Below, one piece after another: positions 1-7,192 of a stretch of DNA of 11,260 nucleotides. The stretch is from positions 1-11,260 of the forward strand of contig JACXUE010000082.1 of assembly GCA_014764075.1 (NCBI GenBank), read 5' to 3'. Made by a program: the position numbers and the translations under genes. The notes beneath the pieces are model-generated. The model was given only the letters and a program-made list of their open reading frames with translations, searched no databases and was not told the DNA's origin. The number at the start of each line of letters is the position of its first letter. The first letter of the stretch is position 1. Origin of the DNA: Sulfuricurvum sp. (lineage in GTDB: Bacteria; Campylobacterota; Campylobacteria; Campylobacterales; Sulfurimonadaceae).

Positions 1-102
1 ACCGTGTCCACCCTCTTTGATTTTAGCCGCAGCAAAAATTTCTCCCGCAAGAAGAACACCCTGTCCGCCAACACCTGTAAATCTCATTAATGTTCTAGCC
101 AT
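1..102 (-). CDS. oorC: 2-oxoglutarate:ferredoxin oxidoreductase, gamma subunit (partial, N-terminal 34 residues)
   Basis: Only the first 34 codons are present; the gene runs off the left edge. The ATG (plus-strand CAT at 100-102) follows an AAGGAG ribosome binding site about 8 bases upstream. The translated start, with the glycine-rich run TGVGGQGVLLAGEIFA at residues 9-24, is the typical N-terminus of the gamma domain of pyruvate/2-oxoglutarate:ferredoxin oxidoreductases, which contributes to CoA binding and subunit assembly. It starts 12 bases after the oorB stop, completing the D-A-B-C order. Length, C-terminus and integrity cannot be judged. Known from the family: OorC works with OorA, OorB and OorD to interconvert 2-oxoglutarate + CoA and succinyl-CoA + CO2 using ferredoxin. 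Identity is secured mainly by the motif and the neighbours. Confidence 0.9.
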   Translation of the reverse strand, partial: MARTLMRFTGVGGQGVLLAGEIFAAAKIKEGGHG

Positions 103-114
103 GCGTCTTTCTCC

Positions 115-972
115 TTAAATTTTCTTCGCGAAATCGTCTTGAGTAATTGCTTTACGTTTACCTTGGTGGTACGCTTTTACATCTTCGTACATATCGCAGT
201 ATTCGCGAGCGTTTTCGTTATGTTTCAAAATACCCGTCGGGAATTTGTTGAGTTTCTCTTCATCGCTCAGCGCTTCCCATTTTTTCAACGGAGTGGTGAT
301 GCTGTCGATCCACTCAAGGTTTTCCATCGCACTTTGCATTTTGTTTTTGCGCCCGAGGTTAATGTGACAGTTTGACATAACGTCAAAGAATGCGAAACCG
401 CGATGCTGGAACCCTTTTACCAAGACTTTTTCCAATTTTTTTGGATCAAGTATCGTCTCACGCGCCACAAATGAAGCACCCGCAGCGATCGCAAGATCAC
501 ACGCATTGAACGTAGGATCGATATTACCCGATTTTTGGCTGACCGTCCACATCCCTTGCGGAGTTGTCGGAGAAGTTTGTGAGTTGGTCAATCCATAGAT
601 GAAGTTGTTGATCACAATCAATTTGATATCGATATTACGGCGGCATCCGTGAATCGTGTGGTTACCACCGATCGCCAAAGCATCACCGTCCCCAGCAACA
701 CAAATAACGTGTTTGTCAGGGTGCATCAATTTGATCCCCGTAGCAAACGCAACGGTACGACCGTGCGTCGTATGAACGGTATTGAAATCAACGTACGATG
801 AAAAACGTCCCGAACATCCGATCCCTGAAACAACACAGACATCGTCTTGTTTCCAACCGCAGGTTTCGATCGCACGAATAACGGCTTTAAGGATAACACC
901 GTCACCACATCCCCAACACCAAAGTGTCGGCATTTTTTCTAAACGTAAATATTGGTCGTAATTGAAAGCCAT
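115..972 (-). CDS. oorB: 2-oxoglutarate:ferredoxin oxidoreductase, beta (TPP-binding) subunit
   Basis: This 285-residue protein is the thiamine-pyrophosphate subunit of 2-oxoglutarate:ferredoxin (acceptor) oxidoreductase. Seen in the sequence: the TPP/Mg motif starts with GDGDALAIGG at residue 95 and ends with INN at about 121-123. Cysteines at 19 and 22 (CWGCGDG), 53 (GCSGR) and 202 (NCHINLGR) fit the four ligands expected for the proximal 4Fe-4S cluster of beta subunits in this family. Length is normal for a stand-alone beta subunit. The start ATG overlaps the oorA stop by one base (TAATG), which implies translational coupling. In the cytoplasm it would take electrons from, or give them to, ferredoxin; in the reductive TCA direction it carboxylates succinyl-CoA. 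Other members of the superfamily (pyruvate, 2-ketoisovalerate) share these motifs, so the substrate is assigned from the neighbouring sucCD and icd. Confidence 0.95.
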   Translation of the reverse strand: MAFNYDQYLRLEKMPTLWCWGCGDGVILKAVIRAIETCGWKQDDVCVVSGIGCSGRFSSYVDFNTVHTTHGRTVAFATGIKLMHPDKHVICVAGDGDALAIGGNHTIHGCRRNIDIKLIVINNFIYGLTNSQTSPTTPQGMWTVSQKSGNIDPTFNACDLAIAAGASFVARETILDPKKLEKVLVKGFQHRGFAFFDVMSNCHINLGRKNKMQSAMENLEWIDSITTPLKKWEALSDEEKLNKFPTGILKHNENAREYCDMYEDVKAYHQGKRKAITQDDFAKKI

Positions 973-2117
973 TAGATGATCTCCTTCACTTTGTTAACAA
1001 TTTCGTATGGAGAGATTGCTCGTCCGTTAACTTTATACAAACCGTGAATATCAAGACGGCTTGAAACACGCTCAACTTCTTCGGTGTATTGGCGAATATT
1101 CAACTCAACACACAATACGTTTTTCACTTTATCGGTAAAATGTTTGATACGTGCCGCTGGGCTAGGCCACAACGTGATTGGGCGGAAAAGTCCTGCTTTG
1201 ATACCTTCAGCGCGAAGGTGACGAATTGCCTCTTTTGCTGCCAAAGAAACTGAACCGTAAGCAATAATCAATACGTCGTTCTCTTCGAGATCGTCACACA
1301 TAAACTCTTCGTTGAGTTCAAGTTCATCCGTATGCATCATAACTTTATCTTCGAGACGCTGGATCAATTTACGACACGTTTCGATCTCTTCGGTCGGGAA
1401 TCCTTTGGCATCATGATGCAATCCTGTAAAGTGATAACGATACCCTTGGAACATTGGATTTAACACCGCAGGCTCATCAGAACCGACACCGTATGGACGG
1501 TAATCTTCAGGTGCGCCGGTAAATGTTTTGCGTGGCACTATCCCTTTTTTAACTTCCTCTGCTGTAGGAATAACTGCTTTACCGTGCATGTGACCAATAG
1601 TTTCGTCCAAAAGAACGATAACTGGTTGCATGAAACGATCAGCTAAGTTAAACGCACGTACTGTTTCAGTATAACACTCTGCTAAGTTACCTGCACAGAG
1701 TGTGATTGAGCGATAGTCACCGTGTGAAGGGTTTTTAGCTTGACGCACGTCCCCTTGCGATACACGAGTTGGAAGACCTGTTGAGGGACCGCCGCGCATA
1801 ACGTCGACAACGACCAATGGAACTTCCGCCATTTGCGCAAGACCGAGGTTTTCCGCTTTCAAAGAGATCCCAGGACCTGAGGTTGCGGTCATCGCGCGAT
1901 GCCCCGTCATACCTGCACCGATCGCACAAGCGATACCAGCGATTTCATCTTCCATTTGAATCGCAACACCCCCAACCGCAGGAAGCAAATCAGAAATCGT
2001 GTGCATAATTTCTGATGATGGAGTAATCGGATATCCTCCAAAAAACATACATCCTGCATCAACAGCCGCTTCAGCTGCCAAATCGTTTCCGGTTGAAATT
2101 ACTTCTCTTAATTCCAT
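972..2117 (-). CDS. oorA: 2-oxoglutarate:ferredoxin oxidoreductase, alpha subunit
   Basis: This 381-residue protein carries the pyrimidine-binding domain of the 2-oxoacid:acceptor oxidoreductase alpha subunit. Seen: the N-terminal GYPITPSSEI motif (residues 28-37), the TSGPGISLKAE motif (79-89), and a C-terminal transketolase-C-like domain (roughly 280-375) containing IAYGSVSLAAKEA and LFRPITLWP. It is the short, unfused alpha type of about 380 residues; many bacteria instead carry a gamma-alpha fusion near 580 residues. Here the gamma part is the separate oorC. Start: ATG at 2115-2117, preceded by an AGGGGG ribosome binding site, 12 bases after the oorD stop. It overlaps the oorB start by one base. 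It forms the active centre with OorB. The D-A-B-C order is the one known from Helicobacter and Campylobacter oorDABC. Confidence 0.95.
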   Translation of the reverse strand: MELREVISTGNDLAAEAAVDAGCMFFGGYPITPSSEIMHTISDLLPAVGGVAIQMEDEIAGIACAIGAGMTGHRAMTATSGPGISLKAENLGLAQMAEVPLVVVDVMRGGPSTGLPTRVSQGDVRQAKNPSHGDYRSITLCAGNLAECYTETVRAFNLADRFMQPVIVLLDETIGHMHGKAVIPTAEEVKKGIVPRKTFTGAPEDYRPYGVGSDEPAVLNPMFQGYRYHFTGLHHDAKGFPTEEIETCRKLIQRLEDKVMMHTDELELNEEFMCDDLEENDVLIIAYGSVSLAAKEAIRHLRAEGIKAGLFRPITLWPSPAARIKHFTDKVKNVLCVELNIRQYTEEVERVSSRLDIHGLYKVNGRAISPYEIVNKVKEII

Positions 2118-2129
2118 ATTGTGCCCCCT

Positions 2130-2447
2130 TTAAGCGCTAAGCTTCATGTATTTATTTTTCTTGATAGCTTCAGCTCTCTCTTTTGCCTGATCTGAAAGTT
2201 TTGCAAACTTGAACTCAGATTTATCCGCTACATAGATAGCAAAATCAGGACAATTTAATTCGCAATCGTTACAGCCGATACACGCTTCCGCCGCAACGAT
2301 CTCAATCATTGCCCCCAGAGTCGATGTCGGCTCAAGTCTCATAGCAAGAACACCCGCCGGACATACTGATACACAGATATCACACGCTTTACATCGTGCT
2401 TCATCAACCCACACCGGAGTGTTTTCTGGCGCTTTAATTATTGACAT
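2130..2447 (-). CDS. oorD: 2-oxoglutarate:ferredoxin oxidoreductase, delta subunit (2x[4Fe-4S] ferredoxin)
   Basis: This 105-residue ferredoxin-type subunit has two complete CxxCxxCxxxC motifs: cysteines 19/22/25/29 (CKACDICVSVCP) and 56/59/62/66 (CIGCNDCELNCP), each followed by the usual proline. About 26 residues separate the motifs. The basic C-terminal tail (roughly 75-105) is short and probably contacts partner subunits. It would pass electrons between the OorB cluster and soluble ferredoxin in the cytoplasm. The start ATG at 2445-2447 has a strong AAGGAG ribosome binding site. It lies 22 bases after the HMA-protein gene and 12 before oorA. A generic ferredoxin could show the same motifs, but the position directly before oorA makes the delta-subunit assignment firm. 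Confidence 0.94.
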   Translation of the reverse strand: MSIIKAPENTPVWVDEARCKACDICVSVCPAGVLAMRLEPTSTLGAMIEIVAAEACIGCNDCELNCPDFAIYVADKSEFKFAKLSDQAKERAEAIKKNKYMKLSA

Positions 2448-2469
2448 TCCTTCTCCTTGATTAAGTTAG

Positions 2470-2751
2470 CTAATTTATTTTGCCGATAGCACACGATACA
2501 AAACTTTTGGCTTTGAGAATCGTATCTTCGCCAAATCCTCTATCATCGGTTGTTAGAGGATAACCGAGGCTTCTTAATATAGCCTTAAAATGTGCTGATT
2601 GCGCCTCGTCGGTAATCACTGCCGTTACTTTTCGTGGCTCGCACGAGAGGTCGACTTCGACCTCTGTAAAACCGGCTTCTTGAAGTGCTTTGGTGATCGT
2701 ATTAGCGCAACCGCTACAACGAATATTTGCCACTTCAAAAGTCTGTTTCAT
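2470..2751 (-). CDS. Heavy-metal-associated (HMA, CopZ/Atx1-like) small protein
   Basis: This is a 93-residue cytosolic protein with no signal peptide. Residues 1 to about 67 fit a ferredoxin-like HMA fold: a beta strand, then the metal-binding IRCSGCANT loop with Cys12 and Cys15, a helix (ANTITKALQEAGF), and strand VEVDLS. The usual GMTCxxC is changed to NIRCSGC, so Met before the CxxC is replaced by Ile-Arg. The ~25-residue tail (GFGEDTILKAKSFVSCAIGKIN region) is longer than in typical ~70-residue CopZ proteins and adds Cys87; Cys37 lies within the fold. The ATG lies 2 bases after the sucD stop and the gene ends 22 bases before oorD, so it is co-transcribed with the TCA genes. Known of the family: HMA domains carry Cu(I) or related soft metals. 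Its role here is not established; metal or Fe-S-related support of the Oor complex is speculation. Confidence 0.85.
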   Translation of the reverse strand: MKQTFEVANIRCSGCANTITKALQEAGFTEVEVDLSCEPRKVTAVITDEAQSAHFKAILRSLGYPLTTDDRGFGEDTILKAKSFVSCAIGKIN

Positions 2752-2753
2752 CG

Positions 2754-3626
2754 TTATTTTCCCATCACTTCCGCAATTGCCTTTCCGATATCCGCGGGGG
2801 ATACAACGACTTTCACGCCAGCCGCTTCAAGAGCAGCCATTTTTTCGGCAGCTGTTCCCGAACCGCCGGAGATAATCGCCCCCGCATGCCCCATACGTTT
2901 ACCCGCAGGTGCGGTTTGACCCGCAATGAACGCAACAACCGGTTTGGTAATATGTTTTTTAATAAATTCAGCAGCTTGGATCTCTAAATCTCCGCCGATT
3001 TCACCGATCATAACGATCGCTTTAGTCTCCGGATCGGCTTCGAACATCGGGAGAAGTTGTTTGTAACTCAAACCGATAATCGGATCTCCTCCAATACCTA
3101 CTGCTGTCGTGATCCCGAATCCTTCTTTTACGACTTGATTAGCTGATTCATAGGTCAATGTCCCCGACTTTGAGATCAAACCGATGTTCCCTTTTTTGAA
3201 AATGAATCCTGGCATAATCCCAATTTTACACTCATCGGCCGTGATGATACCCGGACAGTTCGGTCCGATGGTCATCATGTTCTTTTTCACCGCATAGGCT
3301 TTGGCGTACATCATGTCTTTGACCGGAGCACCTTCGGTGATAATAACCGCAAGTTCAATACCCGCATCTGCCGCTTCCATAACCGCATCGGAGACGAAAG
3401 CCGGTGGAACGAAAATCATAGAGACCGTTGCGCCTGTTGCACGAACCGCTTCTTCAACCGTGTTGAATACCGGTTGTCCGAGGTGTTCCTGCCCCCCTTT
3501 ACCCGGAGTTACACCACCGACAATTTTGGTACCGTATGCCATACATTGCTCTGCATGGAACGTCCCCTCTTTACCCGTAAAACCTTGTACAATGACTTTT
3601 GTATCTTTGTTGACCAAAATTGACAT
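2754..3626 (-). CDS. sucD: Succinyl-CoA synthetase (ADP/GDP-forming), alpha subunit
   Basis: This 290-residue subunit matches SucD over its full length. Seen: the N-terminal Rossmann-like CoA-binding region (QGFTGKEGTFHAEQ at 14-27, GGVTPGKGG at 37-45), the central TIGPNCPGIIT segment (119-129), and the phosphohistidine loop GKRMGHAGA with the catalytic His at residue 247. Nothing essential appears missing. Known of the family: this His is phosphorylated during interconversion of succinyl-CoA, ADP and phosphate with succinate, CoA and ATP. The ATG at 3624-3626 lies 3 bases after the sucC stop, a usual tight sucCD arrangement. In the reductive TCA direction the complex makes succinyl-CoA, the substrate of the downstream Oor enzyme, so the gene order follows the pathway. 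Confidence 0.97.
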   Translation of the reverse strand: MSILVNKDTKVIVQGFTGKEGTFHAEQCMAYGTKIVGGVTPGKGGQEHLGQPVFNTVEEAVRATGATVSMIFVPPAFVSDAVMEAADAGIELAVIITEGAPVKDMMYAKAYAVKKNMMTIGPNCPGIITADECKIGIMPGFIFKKGNIGLISKSGTLTYESANQVVKEGFGITTAVGIGGDPIIGLSYKQLLPMFEADPETKAIVMIGEIGGDLEIQAAEFIKKHITKPVVAFIAGQTAPAGKRMGHAGAIISGGSGTAAEKMAALEAAGVKVVVSPADIGKAIAEVMGK

Positions 3627-3629
3627 AAA

Positions 3630-4799
3630 CTATTCTCCCTTCGCTGCTGCTACGGCTTTGCGTGCACCGTCTGCAAGATCGGTAGCCGCGATGATGTTGG
3701 CAATTCCCGCATTATTGAGGATATCCGCCGCTTCTTCAGCGTTGGTTCCATCAAGACGGACGATAACGGGTACGTCCACTTTTGTAAGCTTTGTCGCTTC
3801 CAAAATACCGTTGGCAACACGGTCACAACGTACGATTCCACCGAAGATATTGACAAAAATCGCTTTGACGTTCGGATCTTTCAAAATGATTTCAAACCCT
3901 TTGGCAACGGTTTCCGCATTAGCTCCGCCCCCCACGTCAAGAAAGTTGGCAGGTTTACCGCCCTCATAGTTGATGGTATCCATCGTCCCCATCGCCAATC
4001 CGGCACCGTTAACCATACATCCGACGTCACCGTCGAGTTTGATATAACTAAGGCCATATTTGCCCGCTTCGATTTCGGTCGGCTCTTCTTCGCTCAAATC
4101 GCGCATCTCATTGACTTGTGATTGACGGTACAATGCATTGTTGTCAAATCCCATTTTAGCATCGAGAGCCAAAAATTTACCATCACCCGTTTTGATCAAT
4201 GGATTGATTTCGATCATCTCAGCGTCGTGATCCATGTACACTTTATACAACGCCGATGCAAATTTGATGAAGTTGTTAATCTCTTCCACTGAGAGTCCAA
4301 GCCCAAATGCTAATTTACGACCATGGAAACCTTGGAATCCAATTAGCGGATCGATCGCAACTTTGATAATTTTTTCCGGAGATTTACGAGCGACCTCTTC
4401 AATCTCCATACCACCCTCAGTCGATGCCATCATGATAGGCATTTCCGATGCACGGTCTAGAACCATACCAAGATAGTACTCTTTTTTGATATCGGCACCC
4501 TCTTCGATATAGACTTTTTGAACCAATTTACCTTCCGGTCCAGTCTGGTGGGTTACAAGTGTCATACCAAGAATTTGGCTCGCCAGTTCACGTACTTCAG
4601 AAGTAGAACGAGCTAATTTGACACCGCCTCCCAAACCGCGACCGCCGGCATGGATCTGGGCTTTGACAACCCAGATGTTTCCGCCGAGTTCCTGAGCCGC
4701 TTTTACTGCCTCATCGGGTGTGAACGCAACGTGTCCGCGCGGGGTGGGCACATTGTACTTTTTGAATAATTCTTTTGCTTGATATTCATGAATATTCAT
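3630..4799 (-). CDS. sucC: Succinyl-CoA synthetase, beta subunit
   Basis: This 389-residue subunit has normal family length and architecture. It has an N-terminal ATP-grasp domain with Lys46 in VVKAQIHAGGRGLGG, metal-binding EINPL (197-201) and ALDAKM (211-216), and a C-terminal domain with the conserved FVNIFGGIVRCD loop (about 315-326). The beta subunit binds nucleotide and succinate and pairs with SucD. The start ATG at 4797-4799 follows an AGGAGG ribosome binding site. A GAATATTCATGAA stretch spans codons 2-5, but the first ATG gives the standard N-terminus MNIHEYQAKELF. It lies 20 bases after the fumC remnant and 3 bases before sucD. The nucleotide preference (ATP or GTP) cannot be read with confidence from the sequence. 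Confidence 0.97.
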   Translation of the reverse strand: MNIHEYQAKELFKKYNVPTPRGHVAFTPDEAVKAAQELGGNIWVVKAQIHAGGRGLGGGVKLARSTSEVRELASQILGMTLVTHQTGPEGKLVQKVYIEEGADIKKEYYLGMVLDRASEMPIMMASTEGGMEIEEVARKSPEKIIKVAIDPLIGFQGFHGRKLAFGLGLSVEEINNFIKFASALYKVYMDHDAEMIEINPLIKTGDGKFLALDAKMGFDNNALYRQSQVNEMRDLSEEEPTEIEAGKYGLSYIKLDGDVGCMVNGAGLAMGTMDTINYEGGKPANFLDVGGGANAETVAKGFEIILKDPNVKAIFVNIFGGIVRCDRVANGILEATKLTKVDVPVIVRLDGTNAEEAADILNNAGIANIIAATDLADGARKAVAAAKGE

Positions 4800-4819
4800 C
4801 CATTCCTCCTATTTTAAGT

Positions 4820-6045
4820 TTACGCTATTGGTCTTGTCATCTCTTCTGGGATGACGTATTTATCGAACTCATCGGCTGTAAGAAGACCGAGTTTTATAGC
4901 GGTCTCTTTCAGCGTTGAATTCTCTCTATGGGCTGTTTTGGCGATTTTAGCCGCGTTTTCGTATCCGATGTACGGATTGAGTGCCGTAACAAGCATCAAC
5001 GAGTTGTTGAGATACGCATCAATCTGTTCGCGTACTGGTTCGATGCCAACCGCACAATTATCATTAAATGAGACAATCGAGTCTGCCAACAAACGAACCG
5101 ATTGCAAAAAGTTGTACGCAATGACCGGTTTAAATACGTTCAGTTCAAAATTCCCTTGACTTGCTGCGAAACCAATACACGCATCGTTCCCCATAACCTG
5201 ACAGGCTACCATGGTTACCGCTTCAGACTGAGTTGGATTAACTTTACCCGGCATAATCGATGAACCCGGCTCATTTTCAGGGATGGTGATCTCACCGATA
5301 CCGCAACGTGGACCTGATGCCAACCAACGCACATCATTGGCGATTTTCATCATATCCGCCGCCAATGCTTTAAGTGCGCCGTGCGCGTGCACAAGCGCAT
5401 CATGACTTGTCAATGCATGGAACTTATTTGGCGCAGTAACAAACCGATGTCCTGTAAGTTCCGTCAATTTTGCCGCAACGCGCTCCCCAAGTTCAGGATG
5501 AGCATTCAATCCTGTTCCCACCGCAGTTCCACCAAGAGCAAGTTCGCGAACCGACTCAAGCGACTCTTTGGCCATTTTTTCACATTTATTAAGCATCTCA
5601 ACCCACCCGCTGATCTCTTGTCCAAGAGTCAATGGCGTAGCATCTTGCAGATGCGTACGCCCAATCTTAACAATATCGCTAAATGCTTCGCTTTTGGCAA
5701 TCAAGGTTTTGCGAAGATGATCAATGGCAGGTAACAAACGCGTTTCAACAGCAATAACGCATGCTACATGGAGGGCGGTAGGATAAGTGTCATTAGAGCT
5801 TTGCGATTTGTTGACGTCATCATTAGGATGGACCAATTTGTGAGTTCTAAAATCACCATTCCTAAGTCGCAGTTGACCAATGCAACCGCTTTTTTGAGAT
5901 ATGAAAACGCTCTGGTGATTTCATAGGGCATTTTCTCTTCGCCGATACGAAAGTTTTCAAGTGAACGCTGTGTTTGCGCCCCCCAATACACGTCGTTTGG
6001 TACGTGAACTTCTCCCATTGTGTCTTTTTCTATGCGAAAACTCAT
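4820..6045 (-). pseudogene. fumC: Class II fumarate hydratase, disrupted by an internal deletion and frameshift
   Basis: Two adjoining reading frames together make a class II fumarase. The first (from ATG at 6043-6045, AAGGAG site upstream) encodes the normal N-terminus through ALVNCDLG (residue 62), then reads out of frame to a TAG at 5764-5766. The second, one frame away, reads NGDFRTHKLVHPNDDVNKS and continues to the normal C-terminus at 4820. It includes GRTHLQDATPLTLGQ and the signature GSSIMPGKVNP. Compared with E. coli FumC from memory, about 55 residues between DLG and the HPNDD loop are missing, including the conserved TGSGTQSNMNxNEV segment that helps form the active site. The frame change is at about 5858-5865 (minus-strand TTAGGAATGG). 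Both parts otherwise look well conserved, so the event is recent, or an assembly or sequencing error. The start overlaps the mdh stop by 4 bases (ATGA). Even with the frame restored, activity is unlikely. Confidence 0.88.
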
Positions 6046-7004
6046 GACTGTACTCCTTCAAAAAAATGATTAGTATGCAATGTATCGATCAACGATTGAA
6101 CCGATGCACATGATTTCGCAAACATCGCTTTTTCATTATCGTCGAGGGTAACCTCAATGATTTTTTCAGCACCATTCGCACCCAGCATGACAGGCACGCC
6201 GCTCACAACATCGCTAAAGCCATATTCCCCTTCGAGATAGACGGCACACGGGTGAATTTGTTTGGTATCTTTCAAAATCGCCTCAACCATAATGGCGGTC
6301 GATTTTGCTGGAGCGTAATAGGCCGACCCAGTTTGGAGAAGCGCGACGATCTCCGCTCCACCTTTACGGGTACGCTGAACAATCTCATCAATCTCATCGG
6401 TAGTCAATACATCTGAAAGTGGTACACCGGCAACCGTAGAATACCGTGGCAGAGGAACCATGTCATCACCGTGTCCACCCATTACCGAAGCGCGGATTTG
6501 CCCGCCGCCATAACCAAGCTTTTCTTGGATAAAAGCCGCCATGCGGGAACTATCAAGCACCCCTGCCATACCGATTACTCGGCTACGATCAAAACCGCTC
6601 TCTTTGAGTGCAACGTAAGTCATTGCATCCAGAGGGTTGGAGACCATAATAACGATAGCATTCGGGGAATACTTTGCAATCCCCTCAATAACATCGCGCG
6701 TCACTTTAGCGTTGATCATGAGCAGATCATCACGGCTCATCCCCGGCAAACGGGGACTTCCTGCCGTAACAACAACCACATCACAATCGGTCATTTCTGC
6801 CATTGTCTCAGCAACGCCAACAACCGTATGACTACGGACGGCTGCTGCAGCTTGAGACATATCAAGCGCTTTTCCGCGAGCGATTTCGATTTTGTTATCA
6901 CGTAAAATGATCTCATGGCATGAGCCGAGCATTGCGAGCGAGTATGCGACGGTAGAGCCGACATTTCCGGCTCCGACGATTCCGACACGTTTTCCTTTTA
7001 TCAT
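6042..7004 (-). CDS. mdh: Malate dehydrogenase (NAD-dependent, LDH-like family)
   Basis: This 320-residue enzyme interconverts malate and oxaloacetate with NAD(H). Seen: the Rossmann motif GIVGAGNVGS (8-17) with Asp36 at the end of the second strand, which favours NAD; the mobile loop SPRLPGMSR with Arg85 and Arg91; Asn123 in VSNPLD; Asp151 and Arg154 in GVLDSSR; and catalytic His178 in GGHGD. Arg85 stands where lactate dehydrogenases have Gln, which supports malate rather than lactate. I chose the ATG at 7002-7004 because CAAGGAGTACGAAT gives a well-spaced ribosome binding site and the protein then begins directly with the first Rossmann strand. An open frame continues 19 codons further upstream but those residues are not family-like. 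The stop overlaps the fumC start (ATGA). It is the first gene of the compact block. Confidence 0.95.
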   Translation of the reverse strand: MIKGKRVGIVGAGNVGSTVAYSLAMLGSCHEIILRDNKIEIARGKALDMSQAAAAVRSHTVVGVAETMAEMTDCDVVVVTAGSPRLPGMSRDDLLMINAKVTRDVIEGIAKYSPNAIVIMVSNPLDAMTYVALKESGFDRSRVIGMAGVLDSSRMAAFIQEKLGYGGGQIRASVMGGHGDDMVPLPRYSTVAGVPLSDVLTTDEIDEIVQRTRKGGAEIVALLQTGSAYYAPAKSTAIMVEAILKDTKQIHPCAVYLEGEYGFSDVVSGVPVMLGANGAEKIIEVTLDDNEKAMFAKSCASVQSLIDTLHTNHFFEGVQS

Positions 7005-7065
7005 ATTCGTACTCCTTGTGTCATTGCAAATATGCCCTCTTCTAGTCACTACACTCACCACTGTA

Positions 7066-7078
7066 TTTGACTGTCAAA
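7066..7078. promoter_or_regulatory. Short palindrome upstream of mdh (possible operator)
   Basis: The sequence TTTGACTGTCAAA is a 6-base inverted repeat around one central base, about 62 bases before the mdh ATG. Read on the minus strand it contains TTGACA, but no good -10 box lies 16-18 bases downstream, so a promoter is not convincing. It could be a small operator or chance. Nothing else in the 7005-7110 stretch suggests a gene. Confidence 0.2.
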
Positions 7079-7110
7079 CACACCAATAAGCATACGGTTC
7101 GAGGACAAAA

Positions 7111-7166
7111 GTAAAGGCGAGCTACTCGTCTTTACTTTGTAGAGCTCACTCTACAAAGTAAAGACG
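7111..7166 (-). other. Three-segment inverted repeat between icd and mdh (competing hairpins)
   Basis: A perfect 18-base inverted repeat is present: 7127-7144 pairs with 7149-7166 around a 4-base loop (CTCA on the plus strand). The outer part of the 7127-7144 arm (7125-7135, CTCGTCTTTAC) can instead pair with 7111-7121 (GTAAAGGCGAG) with one non-Watson-Crick position and a 3-base loop. In the minus-strand transcript from icd toward mdh, the second hairpin is followed directly by UUUUG, so it resembles a weak terminator, while the strong first hairpin would preclude it. It may be an attenuator, a processing or mRNA-stabilising structure, or simply a terminator region. The structure is seen; the function is inferred. 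Confidence 0.55.
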
Positions 7167-7186
7167 TTTCCGACCGAAGTCGGAAA
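7167..7186 (-). terminator. UUCG-tetraloop hairpin just after the icd stop
   Basis: A perfect 8-base stem (7167-7174 with 7179-7186) closes a loop that reads TTCG in the icd transcript, flanked by C and G, the very stable cUUCGg tetraloop. It begins 6 bases after the icd stop codon and lies next to the larger inverted repeat. No U-run follows directly, so it is not a textbook intrinsic terminator. It could instead protect the icd 3' end after processing or damp read-through into mdh. The terminator label is provisional. Confidence 0.45.
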
Positions 7187-7192
7187 AAGAGA

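Noticed and set aside
3301..3969. A 222-codon open frame on the plus strand opposite sucD/sucC
   Set aside because: It lies wholly antisense to two clearly real genes, has no ribosome binding site I can see, and its low-complexity Ala/Ser/Thr-rich product is what the complement of these codons gives.
5764..6045. A separate 93-residue gene at the N-terminal fumC fragment
   Set aside because: The first 62 residues are fumarase and the last 31 are out-of-frame translation of the fumC continuation.
7005..7061. Upstream extension of mdh by 19 codons
   Set aside because: These residues are not family-like, and a well-placed AAGGAG site precedes the ATG at 7004.
7049..7077. sigma70 promoter for mdh using TTGACA at 7072-7077
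   Set aside because: The position 17 bases downstream reads GTGTAG and nearby spacings are no better, so only the -35-like word is supported.
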